Source: Ricinus communis (lineage: Eukaryota > Streptophyta > Magnoliopsida > Malpighiales > Euphorbiaceae). From it: a stretch of 64,000 bases of DNA. The notes below the pieces were generated by a model, which was given only the letters and a program-made list of their open reading frames with translations, did not search any database and was not told the origin of the DNA. Both the position numbers and the translations under genes were made by a program. Shown here one piece after another: positions 53,415-64,000 of the stretch. Each line of letters opens with the position of its first letter. Within the stretch, counting starts at the first letter, position 1. The stretch lies in assembly GCF_019578655.1 (NCBI RefSeq), contig NC_063259.1, positions 17,946,489-18,010,488 on the forward strand, written 5' to 3'.

Positions 53415-54382
53415 TCATCAATCCCCACCGTTTGCTTTTCACCATGGGTCCAGCTAAGAAGACTCATCATATCAAAAAGAAGCGCTTTTGGGAGGCACCC
53501 CAATTTTTATCTTTAATTTCTAATATTTTAACCTTTTGTTTTGAAACATTTTATTAGTTTTAGTTTTCATATTTTATTTAATTTTTGTTTCAGTTTTGAT
53601 TTTTAATTCTTTATTTTATTATTTGCAACTTCCACCGAGGACACACTGAATGTCCACTACACCAACCTCGGTGGACGATCAAGGCAGTCCACTAGATTTT
53701 TTTTTTTTTGCATTTATTTACTTTATTTCTTATATACATGTCATGCATTTGGATTGCATTGCCTTTGTTTCTCTTAGATGAGCATTACCATGTGGGGTAT
53801 CCATAACATGTTACACTGGGGACAGTGTGTCCTTCAAGTGTGGGGTGGGTGATATTTATATACACTTGTTTTCTTATATTTTGTTTATCTTTTAGCTTTA
53901 TTTATCTTGTGTGTCTTTCATTTTTTTTTTATTGTTCTTGTATATAAAATTTGGATCCTTTTCAAGTGTATATATCGCATTTCATTTATCTCATCTCAGT
54001 TATTTGTTTATTCTTTGTGCAATTGTTTTGTAAAATTTTGAAAATTTTCACTTTGTTTCGATGCTCTTACTATTGACTTGCTTTTGAAATCCTGTTTATG
54101 TCCATGTGATTGGGTAAAACCAATATTGTTGAGTCTTGCGAAAGAATGTAAGTTAATTAGTTTGAGTTTTGCACTAAGTTGCTTTGGTTTATTTAATTCT
54201 ATTTTGATGATTTTTTTTGGAACCTACTAATCATTAGCATCTTGGTTGTGATACTTGAATTGATTACTTCGTTTCTTTTTGTTTGACTTATGCTTGTTAA
54301 GGATATATGCAGGGGCTCTCTAGGTTGTTTATCAGTTTAAGTGTTGTTCCTTAGTGGTTTATTTTCCTTATTTTACTTTTGA
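53415..54382 (+). other. 3' untranslated region of element E
   Basis: Begins with the conserved post-pol motif (53,474-53,500), then T-rich DNA, the polypurine-like motif at 53,818-53,849 and more T-rich DNA. No ORF3. A run of T at 53,699 is the longest homopolymer in the element. Confidence 0.8.
53474..53500 (+). other. Conserved post-pol motif, element E
   Basis: AAAAAGAAGCGCTTTTGGGA followed by ggcaccc. Identical core to element B although E belongs to a different LTR family. Confidence 0.8.
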
Positions 54383-54421
54383 TTGCTTGAGGACAAGCAA
54401 TGAGCTAAGTGTGGGGTGATT
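54383..54421 (+). other. Hairpin and polypurine tract of element E
   Basis: TTGCTTGAGGACAAGCAA (54,383-54,400) then TAAGTGTGGGGTGATT ending at the LTR edge. Same order and spacing as in B and C. Confidence 0.85.
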
Positions 54422-55871
54422 TGAAGTGTGTAAAATACACACATCTAAATGGGGTTTTTAAGGCTGATTTTATGTACATTTGGATGTGAATTAGTCCCAA
54501 CACTCACCCTATGCATCTGTTTATGTGCATTAGGTCTAAAAGAAGTCAAAGAGTGATAAAAGGAAGAATTGGAGTAGAATTGGACGTCAAAGTTGCCGAA
54601 ACAAGTTAAGTTCGCGCATGAGGAAGCTGAACACGGCCATGTTAGTTTTAACACTAGTCGTGTTCCTAACACGGGCACTAAAATGGGCTGTGTTGGATGC
54701 ATTTGACAATAGGAAAAAGAAGTGTTAAAGAGCACGACTACAGAGAGTAACACGACCATCAACACGAGGCCGTGTTCCCAACACGCCCACCAATACCAGG
54801 CCATGTTCCCAACACGGGCATCAACACGGCCATGTTCACAGCAGCTGGACAAATTAATTTAAAAGAAAGAAAAGAGAAAAACGTGATCCAAGTAGGGATA
54901 GGACGTCCCAAACTCATTTCTTTCTCTCTCTAAGGGTTTTCTGAGTTGGAACTAAGGAAAAAGGAGACTTGGACCAAGGTTTCAATTGGATTCTCTTTGA
55001 AGATTGAAGATTAGGTGAGGTTCGTTGATTGGTTTTAATTCGAGTAAGAGGAAGAAGAATCGAATCAAGATTGGGCAAGAGGAATTAGAGCTGTTTACTC
55101 TCATCCAAGGGTGTATTCGGGTTTCTCTACCTTTACTCATTGTTGTAATTGAATTCTTGTGGGTTTTGATAATGAACATGATTAGTTAAACTTGTTAACC
55201 CATTGGGGTTCTTTATCTATGGATTTTTGTACTTAAACTTTGAATTGAATGTTTTTCAATATTGGTTTGCAATGGAAGTGATTATTGATTTGTTTTTCAT
55301 ATCTTATTGAATGATTATTGGAATTTGAATGTTCTTGAGAAAGACGTTTAGGTTTGGATTGTCCTTTACAACCTAGAATTGAATTCGCCTAGGGATAGGG
55401 TGTTCGTTCTACCGGATTGAGAATTAACAACTCTCAATAGTGTTAAATGGTGCTTAATGCTAATTTGGATAATTAGAGTTAGGAAGAGATTTCAACCTAA
55501 TTAATCTAAGTTAAGATGTTAATGTCCTTGAGAAAAGCATTAATTGTGTAGCGATTTTCCCACGGAAATTGAATTCAATCAATCAATTCTATCTTTAGTT
55601 TCCATTCCCTAGAGACAAGAAATCCCAAGGGGTTATTCCTTAACTTGAATTAATCCTTCCCTAGTAGCCGTAGTTAGATAACAATTAGAGTAGCTATTAG
55701 TTAATTTAGGAATTATTCATCATTCATTTTAGGCTAATATAACAGAGAACAAAGGAGTAACTCTGGGCTTTCACTTTCCCGAGGAATACGACCTTGATAC
55801 TCGCCATTAGTGCTAGACTGCATTGATAGGTACATTGCCTTAGATTGTAGCTGCATAGATAGCAACCATCA
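54422..55871 (+). mobile_element. Element E 3' LTR
   Basis: Starts TGAAGTGTGTAAAATACAC, ends CAACCATCA, and is followed by TATTT. Nearly identical to the 5' LTR, with small differences in the CpG-rich block and near 55,250. Confidence 0.93.
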
Positions 55872-56894
55872 TATTTCTTGAGACGATCCAGGTTAATTAA
55901 TTCAGAGAATTCGTTCCCTTCTAAGGCTGAGATCTTAGCTGCACCATTAGGTAGAATTTTCATTACCAAGTAAGGGCCTTCCCAATTAGGTCCGAACTTC
56001 CCTCTTAGGTCGAACACGGTAGGTCTTGTATGTTTCAACACCAAGTCACCAGTTCCGATATTCCCTGGCTTTACTTTCTTATTGAATGCCCTAGCTATTC
56101 GCTTCTAACACAATTATATATGATAAAGGGCTTTCGTCCACTTTTCATTAATTAGAGCTAACTGTTGATACCTTTGCTTAACCCATTGGTACTTTGGTAT
56201 ACAACTCTCAACGATTTCAACTCCAACTCTACTAGCAAGACAGCCTGTCCTGTCGATGTCCGCTCAGTTGTTCGATATCCCTAAAGTGCAAAATGGTAAT
56301 TGAAATAATCAATCCTTGTGATTCCATACCATCTTCGAGAGCATTTTCTTTAAATTCTTATTGGTTGTTTGCACCGCTCCATTTGCTTGAGGTCTTTACG
56401 AAGAAGAGCTGTGATGCTTGATCTTGTATTCCGCTATTAGATATGCTGCTTGGGCCATGAATTTCATGTTGTTGTTTATCACAACGTGATGTGGGACCCC
56501 ATACCTATAGATTAGGTTCCTTTCTATAAACTAGCTATTAATCTTGCCCCTATACTAGTGAATGACTCAGCCTCAACCCACTTGGAGAAATAGTCAATTT
56601 CCACCACTATGTACCTATGACTATTTGAAGTAGGCTTTATCTCTCTGATGATAAAAGTCTATGGAGATGTCAAATTTTGAATTTCGGTCGAAGGTATGTG
56701 ACTCAAGTCATTGTAGAGCTGCACGCACGACATTTCCTTACTAAAGCTATACAATCCTTCTTCATTGTTAACTAGTAATATCCTTGACGCATAACCTTTA
56801 TAGTTAACATTATGAGATTCATATGAGGCCCACATAACCCTTTATGCATCTCCTCCATTACATCCTGCATCTCCGCCTTAGTAACACATCGAAG
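55872..56894 (-). pseudogene. Tat-type integrase, core and C-terminus
   Basis: Minus-strand order: TFIIREIKPTSNSHRYIVVEIDYFSKWVEAES (first core block), then NLIYRYGVPHHVVINNNMKFMAQ, where the second catalytic Asp of the usual TDN is replaced by Asn, then RPQANGAVQTTNKNLKKML, and the open end (56,044-55,872) MVLKHTRPTVFDLRGKFGPNWEGPYLVMKILPNGAAKISALEGNEFSELINLDRLKKY. Stops and shifts occur in the middle. Split from its last codons by element E. Confidence 0.88.
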
Positions 56895-57308
56895 TTAGAC
56901 ACCCGAAGTCATCCTTTTGTATAGCACTTCTTCATGGCTGATGTAATTCCTAACTTGAATTTGTAGTGAATTTCTTTCCTTTGTAGTTGCTTCCTCATGA
57001 TATTCCTTGTCTTCTACAAATCTTTTTTTATCATAAAACCAAGACTTCTCTTCTGGTCCCATTTGTATTTGCATTATCCTGTTTCCTTGGTAACAATGTG
57101 CTCCCGAATTCATGATCATCAATGGCTTTATTGGAAGCTACAAGGGATTGTCCAATATCAACAATAGGGTAGCCAATGCATCGGTTATTTGGTTCTCATC
57201 TCGAGACAAGTGTATGAATGAACATTTAAAGAAATTGCAAACTAAAGTCCTGAGGTAATTGAAATATGGCTTTAACCTCTCTTCTTTCACTTCCCACTAT
57301 TCAATGGC
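56895..57308 (-). pseudogene. Tat-type integrase N-terminal linker
   Basis: Open frame 56,895-57,122 with PEEKSWFYDKKRFVEDKEYHEEATTKERNSLQIQVRNYISHEEVLYKRMTSGV: the block between second RNase H and integrase in Tat elements (PWF-DI-..Y....LR..A..F....LYKR). The zinc-binding H-H-C-C region that follows is degraded. 57,123-57,308 joins it to RNase H. Confidence 0.8.
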
Positions 57309-57600
57309 TTATTGAATTACCAGCATAGATTCCTCGTAGACCATCAGTTGCTTCGCTCCTGCTACCACAATCGCTTCTGATCTAAATAAACATGCTTCAT
57401 ACTCTGCCATATTATTTGTCACCTTAAAGTCTAGTCTCTTACCAATTGGTCGTATTTCTCCTTTTGGCGTGATCAAGACTACTCTTAACCCTACACTTGC
57501 GCTTTCAGCACCACCAAAGTACATCTTCCATTCTTGGATCTCGATTGCCCCTAGATTTTCATTAGGAAACTCCAAACCCCAAGGGTCATTTCCCTCAATT
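57309..57600 (-). pseudogene. Second (archaeal-type) RNase H of Tat pol
   Basis: EIQEWKMYFGGAESASVGLRVVLITPKGEIRPIGKRLDFKVTNNMAEYEACLFRSEAIVVAGAKQLMVYEESMLVIQ. The MAEYEAC block and the (D)xSMLV block define the extra RNase H found in Tat/Ogre/Retand pol. Two catalytic aspartates are changed: YFDGA is YFGGA and GDSMLV is EESMLV. This domain is the best support for the Tat assignment. Confidence 0.88.
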
Positions 57601-58262
57601 GCATTTTGAGCTAAAATTTTGCTATAGGCCTACCCTTGACTACCTTCGTGGTAACGTACTCGATGTCAACTCCAATAGGTTTATTTTTGAATTTTCTTGC
57701 ACCCTATAAGATTGCAAGTAGTGTCTTAATTTCTTCATAGCCCATATCATGGCCAAACACATCTTTTCTACGAGGTGATATTTTGACTCATAAGGCAATA
57801 ATTTCTTGCTAAAATAATAAAAACATGCTCCACATCATCCACACTATGCTAGTATTGTCCCCATGGCTTCCTCTTCCAAGGCCAAGAATAGAATCAACAG
57901 ATTTCCATCTTTTGGCGGCTTCATCAGATACTCTTTAATCTTGTCAAAAGGCTTTTCGATAATGCTCATCCCACACATTGGGTTGGTGTTTCCTTAAAAG
58001 CTTGAATATGAGATCACAAACCATCATGACCTTAGAAATGAACTTGTTGATGTATGGCCAGTGTCCTAGAAATCCTTTGACTTCTTTCTCTATCTTCGGC
58101 GCTAGCATCTCTTAAATGGACTTTACTTTGCTCGAATTGATCTCTATTCCCGGTTGATTCACTATACCTTAGCAGCTTCCCTGATGTTACTCTGAATACA
58201 CTCTTCTTTGGAATAAGCCTTAAGTTATACCTTTCTACTCGTCTTAAAAACTTATTAACAGC
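57601..58262 (-). pseudogene. Tat-type RT C-terminus and first RNase H, truncated
   Basis: Minus-strand: KFLRRVERYNLRLIPKKSVFRVTSGKLL (RT end), FLGHWPYINKFISKVMMVC, AFDKIKEYLMKPP, EEEAMGTILA (first RNase H start), FYYFSKKLLPYESKYHLVEKMCLAMIWAMKKLRHYL. The frame is broken several times. RT is cut off at about 58,262, where plus-strand LTR DNA starts. Confidence 0.85.
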
Positions 58263-60655
58263 TTGGAAATGCCATTTCCTTTGTAATCATAGAAATTTGG
58301 AAACTAAAGTTACATAAAGCTTGATGATGAGAAGGTTTAGTTGGCTGTGAATCGAAAAATGGAAAGGAGCCGCAATCCTAGAAAACCTATGGAAATTGCC
58401 TAAAGCAAAAAAGGGAAAATACTAAATGATATTAGTCTTAAGATTGATTTCACACAGATCCAGGCTGACCCTATACTCGTTCAACTTGCACTTGCGTGAG
58501 TTCACCTAGACACCACACGGTTTACAACCTCGTACATGTTCCATGTGAGCTTGTGAGCGTTCAGCTTGAACCCGCGCGAGTTCACTGTATCTCATGCAAG
58601 GAGAGCTGTTGACCTAGAGGGAACCGCCTCTGTACCTGCACTTACGCAAGTTCACTCTAAGCTTGCGCGTGTCCAAGTTAAGCTCGCACTAGGACTCCCT
58701 CTAACCTTATGCGAGCATAGTTTGGGCAAACGACATGCCAGAGGTGATGTGTTGATTGTTCATTGGCTAAGAATTTAGGCAGGATTTTCCCTCCAATGAG
58801 GAAGAGACACATGTCCAGCCTCTATAAAAATCAACTTTTTCACTTAGTCAAAGGTTGGCAGTTTGTTTTATTGAGGAGAGGAATTAAATATTATGAGTTA
58901 AGAAGAAAAAGGTTTTTTCTTTGGAGAAAAAAATAGAACTTTTAGGGGGTAATTATTCAAAAGAAGTCGTGCTTCTTTTTGTTTTTCTGGTTCACAAAAA
59001 AGTCTTGATTCTTCCTTGATTTTAAATCACCAAGGTAGCCGCTTGAGGGCCCAAATGTAACTTTTGATTTCATTTTTCTTGCATTTATTTCCTGCATCTT
59101 TTTTGCATTTTCTCATGATTTAGTTTTTGTCCATTCTCCCACCATTTTCTTGTTTTCTTTTTGTTTAATGCATCATCAATTTTTCTTCACATTTTTTTGA
59201 ATGTGCTGAACATCCATTGGATAGGTTGAACTCACGCGAGGTCAGCCCGTTCCCCCACAAGCTTTTGTCATTTTAAGTGCTAATTTTTACGCTTCGCGTT
59301 AAAATGGTGTCAGTCAAGCCATTGGGACCTGAGCCATTAAGCCCGTGCGGGGTTAGCCTCTGCCTATATGAGGTCAGGGAGCCCAAGGCTAGTCGATGTC
59401 ATTTTTCTTGAAACACGGAATTAAGCGAGTTCCAGGACCTGAGACTCTAAGCTCGCACATGGTCACCCTCACCACGCATGGGTCCAGGTGCCATATGAAC
59501 CCAAACAATGATGGTTTGAGTAACCGTGTGGTATTTGTAGCTCTCATTAGAGCTGAGTTTCTGTGGGCTTACCCTTGTGCACATGCAAGCTCAATCTCTC
59601 TCTTCTAGTAACTAGGAGTTAGCATCCAAAAGATATTGTGAGCCCTCTATACCTTGAGAGGACTAATCTCATACGGGTTCATCCTATACGCGCGCGAGGT
59701 CAGCCTCTGTGATGGTAAAAAAAATTTATTATTTTTATTATTATTCCTTTTATGTGCTTTCTTGCATAATTCTTAATTATCACTGTCTTACTTAAGCATT
59801 TTATTCACTATGTTTGCATTTGCTATCATTTGTGTCCCATCAAGTGACTGAAGTGCAGAATGGATAATTCCTGGTGATCTGCCCTCGACGAGGATCCAAT
59901 TCAATCATATTTTATTTTGTTTTATTTATCAGTTATTAATTTGTATTAAGACTGCTAGGGCAATTCACATGCATAGTTTTCCTCCCGATTGATCCTCGTC
60001 TTCCTTAATCCAATTCTGGTTCTATCTCCTCCTCCTTTTCTATGTATGTTTAATTAAGGTTTTAGGACATCATGTCAAAAATAGATAAAATTGGACATAG
60101 TACTTACTTTGATCACCTCATGTGCAAAGATAAAAGAATTGAATGCTTACAAAAGTATGCTCTTGCGCCTTGCATGTACTCACCTCAAATGTTAAAGTCT
60201 AAAACAAATATGATACCTAGGCTTAGGTAATAAAACTAGATTCTAATTTGGTCACCTTTCCCATTTGAAGATGATAAAAACCTAAGGTACCTAAGTACCT
60301 CTCTATTAGGACTAGCAGAGGCACCAATGTGCCTCCCCCTAGGTACCAAAGTACCTCTTAAGGTTAGTCTCTTGTTTCCTCACCTCACATGCTAAGGAAG
60401 ATAAAAAGAGGTTGATGTGTAAAAATGCATATAGGGTAAAACATGCTAAGACAATGTTATTATGATAGATAAAAGCTCATCTGCTTTAGTGGAGGCTAGG
60501 CTTCAATGCCTAGGCGGATATGGTGCTTTCATAAATCTTTCCTATATGTACCTAACTTTCCAAACCTAGAATTTCTAATTTTAGGGAGATAGAAACTTAG
60601 GCTTTCTACTAGGGGTACAAAGCCATCATCCTCACTCCCAAAACTATCTCGATCT
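58263..60655 (+). mobile_element. Tat/Ogre-type LTR (large), plus strand
   Basis: Non-coding DNA leading to a primer site at 60,663. A block of repeated phrases of the type GCGCGAGTTCAC / ACGCGAGGTCAGC occurs from 58,490 to 59,700. TATA box 'ctctataaaaatc' at 58,820. Short open frames (58,566; 59,396) lie in the repeat block and have no domain. The left edge is not defined by a second copy, so the start is approximate. Confidence 0.5.
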
Positions 60656-60662
60656 CATCGGC

Positions 60663-60680
60663 TGGCGGCTCTTTCTCCAA
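60663..60680 (+). other. Degenerate tRNA-Arg-type primer site
   Basis: TGGCGGCTCTTTCTCCAA, to be compared with TGGCGACTCTGCTGGGGA of Tat-type elements. What follows ('cttgagaccatttcataatc', 'cggaccaatagtggatc') is, from memory, the usual leader start of such elements. Confidence 0.45.
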
Positions 60681-62479
60681 TTAGTCTTGAGACCATTTCA
60701 TAATCTCTTAAGGCCCTCAACCGAATGACTCATTTCGAAACGGGCTTAGTACGGAGAGCGAACCCCGGACCAATAGTGGATCTTGTCATTCACAGAGGTG
60801 ACTCGATTGGGGGTTTCAATAGTTGACTCTGAGGAGTGGATGAGTTTTTTCCTTTCCTAACATTATTGACTTAACCTTGCATTGCATTTGCATTAGAATT
60901 AAGGAAGGCCCTATATTTCTGGTGGCTTCGATGCAAAGGATATCCATGTTCCAATCGAACAAGAGACGACTTACACTGATGATGATCACCACCTTTGGCC
61001 CGTACTAAGGAGGTCACAAAATTATGGTGTTGAGTACCACTAACACAATACCCTGCTATATTCAAAAAAGGGATAAGTTTCTACGAAGTATAAAAAGGGT
61101 ATTTGTTGCCAAGGGAAACTCAGCCTTATTAACCTAGCCAAAACTCATATAGTAAAATCTAATTCCTTCTCGTTAGGTTTACCACATGTTTGCATGATTG
61201 TTGGAATGTTAATAGAAAACCTCAAGATTAGCCTAATTCCCACTCGCTCGATAGAGAGTCTCTAGTTTTGGTATATCCCTAAATCAACAGCTTCGATGGG
61301 AAAACCCGAGGAGAACTACCAAAGAGTAAGTGAGCACACGGCTGATCTCTGAGTTTTCTATCACTGTCCCAAGTCTCTCAATGTGTGAGCGTGAAAGTCT
61401 CTTAAAACATGAAAGAAGAAAACTCACTAAGTAAGGGACGGGGACATATGTGAGTGGTCCCCGCAGAATTGTAAGAGGGCATGAGGTCCGGGTCGATCCA
61501 TCACCGAGCTGAAGGCGGGGTAACAAAGTCATTGATCACCATGCCCTCCGGTTGGGCAATCAGGTTTGCGATGAGCTGCCACTTGGGTCTCAGATGCTCG
61601 TCCAACCTCCTTTTGCGGGCCTCGAACCCTCGGCTCTAGGAGTGACCACTCCCAGACCGACCTATCGTAGAGGCAATGTAGCAGCTTACTCAACATAAGA
61701 AACAGTTTGACCGTCGGGACCCTTGAAGAATGCCCTTGTGCGAGCGTCTTATAGCTCCTCATATGCCAGCCACCTTGGCGCCATCGCTGATCTTGGGAGA
61801 GGTAGATCATACAGACATGACGTGCAACTAGTATGGCCCTCCACTCCCTAATCCGATAACCAAAATATCTATTGCAGTACATAGAACTCTCTATTAAAAA
61901 TCGACACTCATCAAACGCCGTCGCATCTAACATGGTGTTGGACCATAAGGTCACCTACCCCTAGGGTCCGTCCTCACCTATACTACATGACACGTCAAAC
62001 ATATAGGTATACAATAAATACAATGTAAGCATTAAGTAATTACTTTTCATTTTTACCTCATGCTAGGTGATTGTGTTCAACCTCTAACGATGTTGGTCTA
62101 GCTGATGTGGGCTCTCAGATTCGAATCGCGAGTCTGCCCATCGATCTAAGAAAGGGTACCTTTCGATGCCAGCCATGGCACTAATCCATAACAATCGTTA
62201 CTTATGTGCCCCAATCTGTGATGAAAACATAAAAACAAAATAAGAGAAGAAGGAGATCAACAAACTTTCCAGCAGCAAGTAAGCGAAGCCACCAACCCTA
62301 GCTCCACCCCAACAGTCGCAGTCCATGAAGCAGTAGAGCTGGTAGAGGGCTGCTTGATCTTAGGCTAATGCCTTAACAAAATTTAGATCCACTAGGCTCA
62401 TCAAGAAGCTCGGGTGGATGGTCGACTTGAAGTTAGAGAAAATGGTAGCCCCAAACAGGTACATCAGGATGCTCCTTGC
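60681..62479 (+). other. Leader of Tat/Ogre-type element, no clear gene
   Basis: Long untranslated leader with no recognised protein. On the minus strand 61,529-61,954 is open for 141 codons (MTLWSNTMLDATAFDECRFLIESSMYCNRYFGYRIREWRAILV, continuing Arg/Trp-rich); it overlaps a shorter one at 61,284-61,532. I do not recognise either. They could be chance frames of a moderately GC-rich leader or an antisense reading of a degraded ORF. From about 62,290 the sequence becomes ambiguous and then turns into Athila gag. Confidence 0.4.
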
Positions 62480-63243
62480 TTCAGTGTCTTGCTGCTCAAA
62501 GAACCACCTGCAGCTGCATCTACCATCTGCTTAGTAGCCAAATTCAAACCATTATAAAAAGCTTGTACTTATAACCATATTGGTAGTCTATGGTGTGGGC
62601 AGAATTGCAGTAGGTCGTTGTACCTCTCCCAAGTGTCGTACATCGACTCATAGTTAAACTGTACAAAAGAAGATATGTTATTTCTAAGTTTAGCAGTTTT
62701 AGAGGGAGGAAAGTACCTAAATAGAAATTTCTCCGCCAAAGAATCTCAAGTAGGGATAGTGTTTGAAGATAGCGACTGTAGCCACCCCTTTGCTCTATCC
62801 TTCAAAGAAAATGGAAACAAGCAGAGACGAATTGCATCGTCTGTTGTCCCATTAATCTTGAAGGTATCATCAATCTCTAAGAAACTCGCTATATGTGCAT
62901 TAGGATCCTCATCTAGCAAGCCTCCGAACTGAACCGTTTGTTGCACCATCTGAATTATATTAGGCTTTATTTCAAAATTATTGGCAATGACAGCTGGTCT
63001 CGTAATGCATGTTCGCGTCCCCTACAGCTATGGTTTCACAAAATCATACATCGTCTGGTTATTCGCATTGTTGTCATTGTCGTTTGCCATCTCTATTGTA
63101 GTGTCTTCCAGTACACTCTTATCTACGGCTTTCCTAACCAAAATCTCTTCCTCCTCTATGTTCAACTGCTTCCTCAACTGCCTGAGGGATCGCTCTAGTT
63201 CTGGTACAGGGTCTACTAGATCAGGATTGGATCTCTTGGTCAT
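62480..63243 (-). pseudogene. Athila gag of element F, minus strand
   Basis: Starts at 63,243 with MTKRSNPDLVDPVPELERSLRQLRKQLNIEEEEILV. After a shift it continues as [106 protein letters not shown] and [15 protein letters not shown]. The order and spacing equal gag of A, B and C. Truncated at about 62,480 where the Tat leader joins, so gag tail and everything after it are missing. Confidence 0.9.
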
Positions 63244-64000
63244 ACACTACCTGAAATAACGAATAACCAATAACACAAATGAATAAAATAATAAAATCCA
63301 ATGAAAAATAAATAAAGAACAAAGAATAGATGGCTAAATTAACAAGAGCACATAGTTCACAATATTTCATAATAGTTCTCATTCCAGTAAGTTATTACAC
63401 TTATCTCTAAGATGCAAATCACTTAATCGTACAAGCAGTTGTCAAAACTCAATTGAATTTCTCAATTACAACGTGTTCTCAAATTGATTCAAGAATGAAA
63501 AAAAACATTTCATTGTACTTGAATGAAAACTACAATCTTAAATCAACAATCTAATCAGTTAAGCACAACAGAAGCCTAGCATGGCTAAAGATCACCCCCA
63601 AATGGGTTTAATAAAATTAGTTACAAACATTAATGATTAAACTAATACAAGAATCAAATACAAAGTAAACAAGAATCGACAAGAACATGAACACCCTTTT
63701 CTTAAATAGTGGGTATGTTATCTCCTCTTGAATAACTCTAAATCCAATCTCTGTAGCTCAAGATCTCCTTCTTCTTTCCTTTGAATCTTCAAACAAATCC
63801 TTAAGAACAACTATTTGGATGATGTTTGATGTGAATCCAAGTTCAAAGCTTAAAGAGATCCAAGATCCATTAATAGTACAAGAAGGCCCAATCACAAGGT
63901 CCAAATCCAAGAAGCTTCAACAAGCCATATTGGGTTTAATTAAGGACATTTGGAAAGCCCAAGAACTTCAACCCAATAAGGCATCCATGGAGGCCCAAGG
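63244..64000 (-). mobile_element. Element F leader and LTR, minus strand, runs off edge
   Basis: 63,244-63,365 is the gag leader ('ttaatttagccatc' on the minus strand, as in B and C). From about 63,385 it matches Athila LTR sequence (minus-strand 'gtaattgagaaattcaattg', 'cttagagataag', 'cccatttgggggtgatc'). The last 250 bases or so of the LTR and the primer site, expected between them, are absent. The LTR continues beyond the window. Confidence 0.75.

Larger units (their letters stand above)
50667..55871 (+). mobile_element. Athila-type element E, compact and non-autonomous
   Basis: 5,205 bases: 5' LTR (1,455), primer site, 2.3 kb internal region, hairpin, polypurine tract, 3' LTR (1,450). 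Flanked by perfect TATTT on both sides. The LTRs differ only by scattered substitutions and small gaps by eye, so it is the youngest insertion here. Inside there is only a shortened gag/pre-RT frame; protease, RT, RNase H, integrase and ORF3 are absent. Confidence 0.93.

Overview
This window is nuclear DNA of a flowering plant, almost certainly repeat-rich (pericentromeric-type) heterochromatin. Support comes from dense Ty3-gypsy (Athila and Tat/Ogre-type) and Ty1-copia LTR retrotransposons, tRNA-Asp, tRNA-Arg-like and tRNA-Met-like primer-binding sites, AT-rich leaders and plant-type TATA boxes. I see no convincing host gene, tRNA or rRNA gene, or CRISPR array. The species cannot be fixed from the sequence. 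Nearly all coding sequence is decayed; many breaks are CAG, CAA or TGG codons turned into stops, as expected from long-term cytosine methylation and deamination.

Layout. 1-1,439: minus-strand LTR of a Tat-type gypsy family, running off the left edge. 1,440-4,590: AT-rich DNA with a possible relic of an endogenous plant pararetrovirus. 4,590-8,250: 5'-truncated Ty1-copia element on the minus strand. 8,250-13,525: plus-strand Tat-type gag/protease relic with duplications and an inserted LTR piece. 13,526-17,727: Athila element A, cut off in its RT. 17,728-37,862: Athila element B, whose integrase gene is split by a 9.6 kb Athila element C (22,151-31,728; 5-bp target duplication CATCT/CATAT). 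37,863-38,800: Tat 3' end and LTR start. 39,353-40,670: minus-strand Athila-type solo LTR. 40,711-46,255: SIRE-like copia LTR/gag, split by a solo LTR (target duplication AAAGG) that was then tandemly duplicated. 46,256-50,530: two Tat LTRs head to head (large inverted repeat). 50,667-55,871: compact Athila-type element E with near-identical LTRs and perfect TATTT target duplication, inserted in the last codons of a minus-strand Tat pol (58,262 to 55,872, resuming at 50,666). 58,263-62,470: LTR, primer site and leader of another Tat/Ogre-type element. 62,480-64,000: minus-strand Athila gag and LTR running off the right edge.

How the parts relate. Only B retains pieces of gag, RT, RNase H, integrase and the third Athila ORF. 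C keeps gag, protease and ORF3 but has lost RT, RNase H and integrase. E keeps only a gag/pre-RT remnant. C and E therefore look like non-autonomous passengers that needed enzymes from a relative of B. The most interesting signal is upstream of ORF3 in both B and C: a CpG-rich repeat block like that in the LTR promoters, then a TATA box, a short leader, and a matched 5' and 3' splice-site pair ending a few bases before the ORF3 ATG. This suggests that ORF3 has its own LTR-like promoter and leader intron. Related 30-bp CpG-rich modules recur in the LTRs and differ in copy number between the two LTRs of element B.
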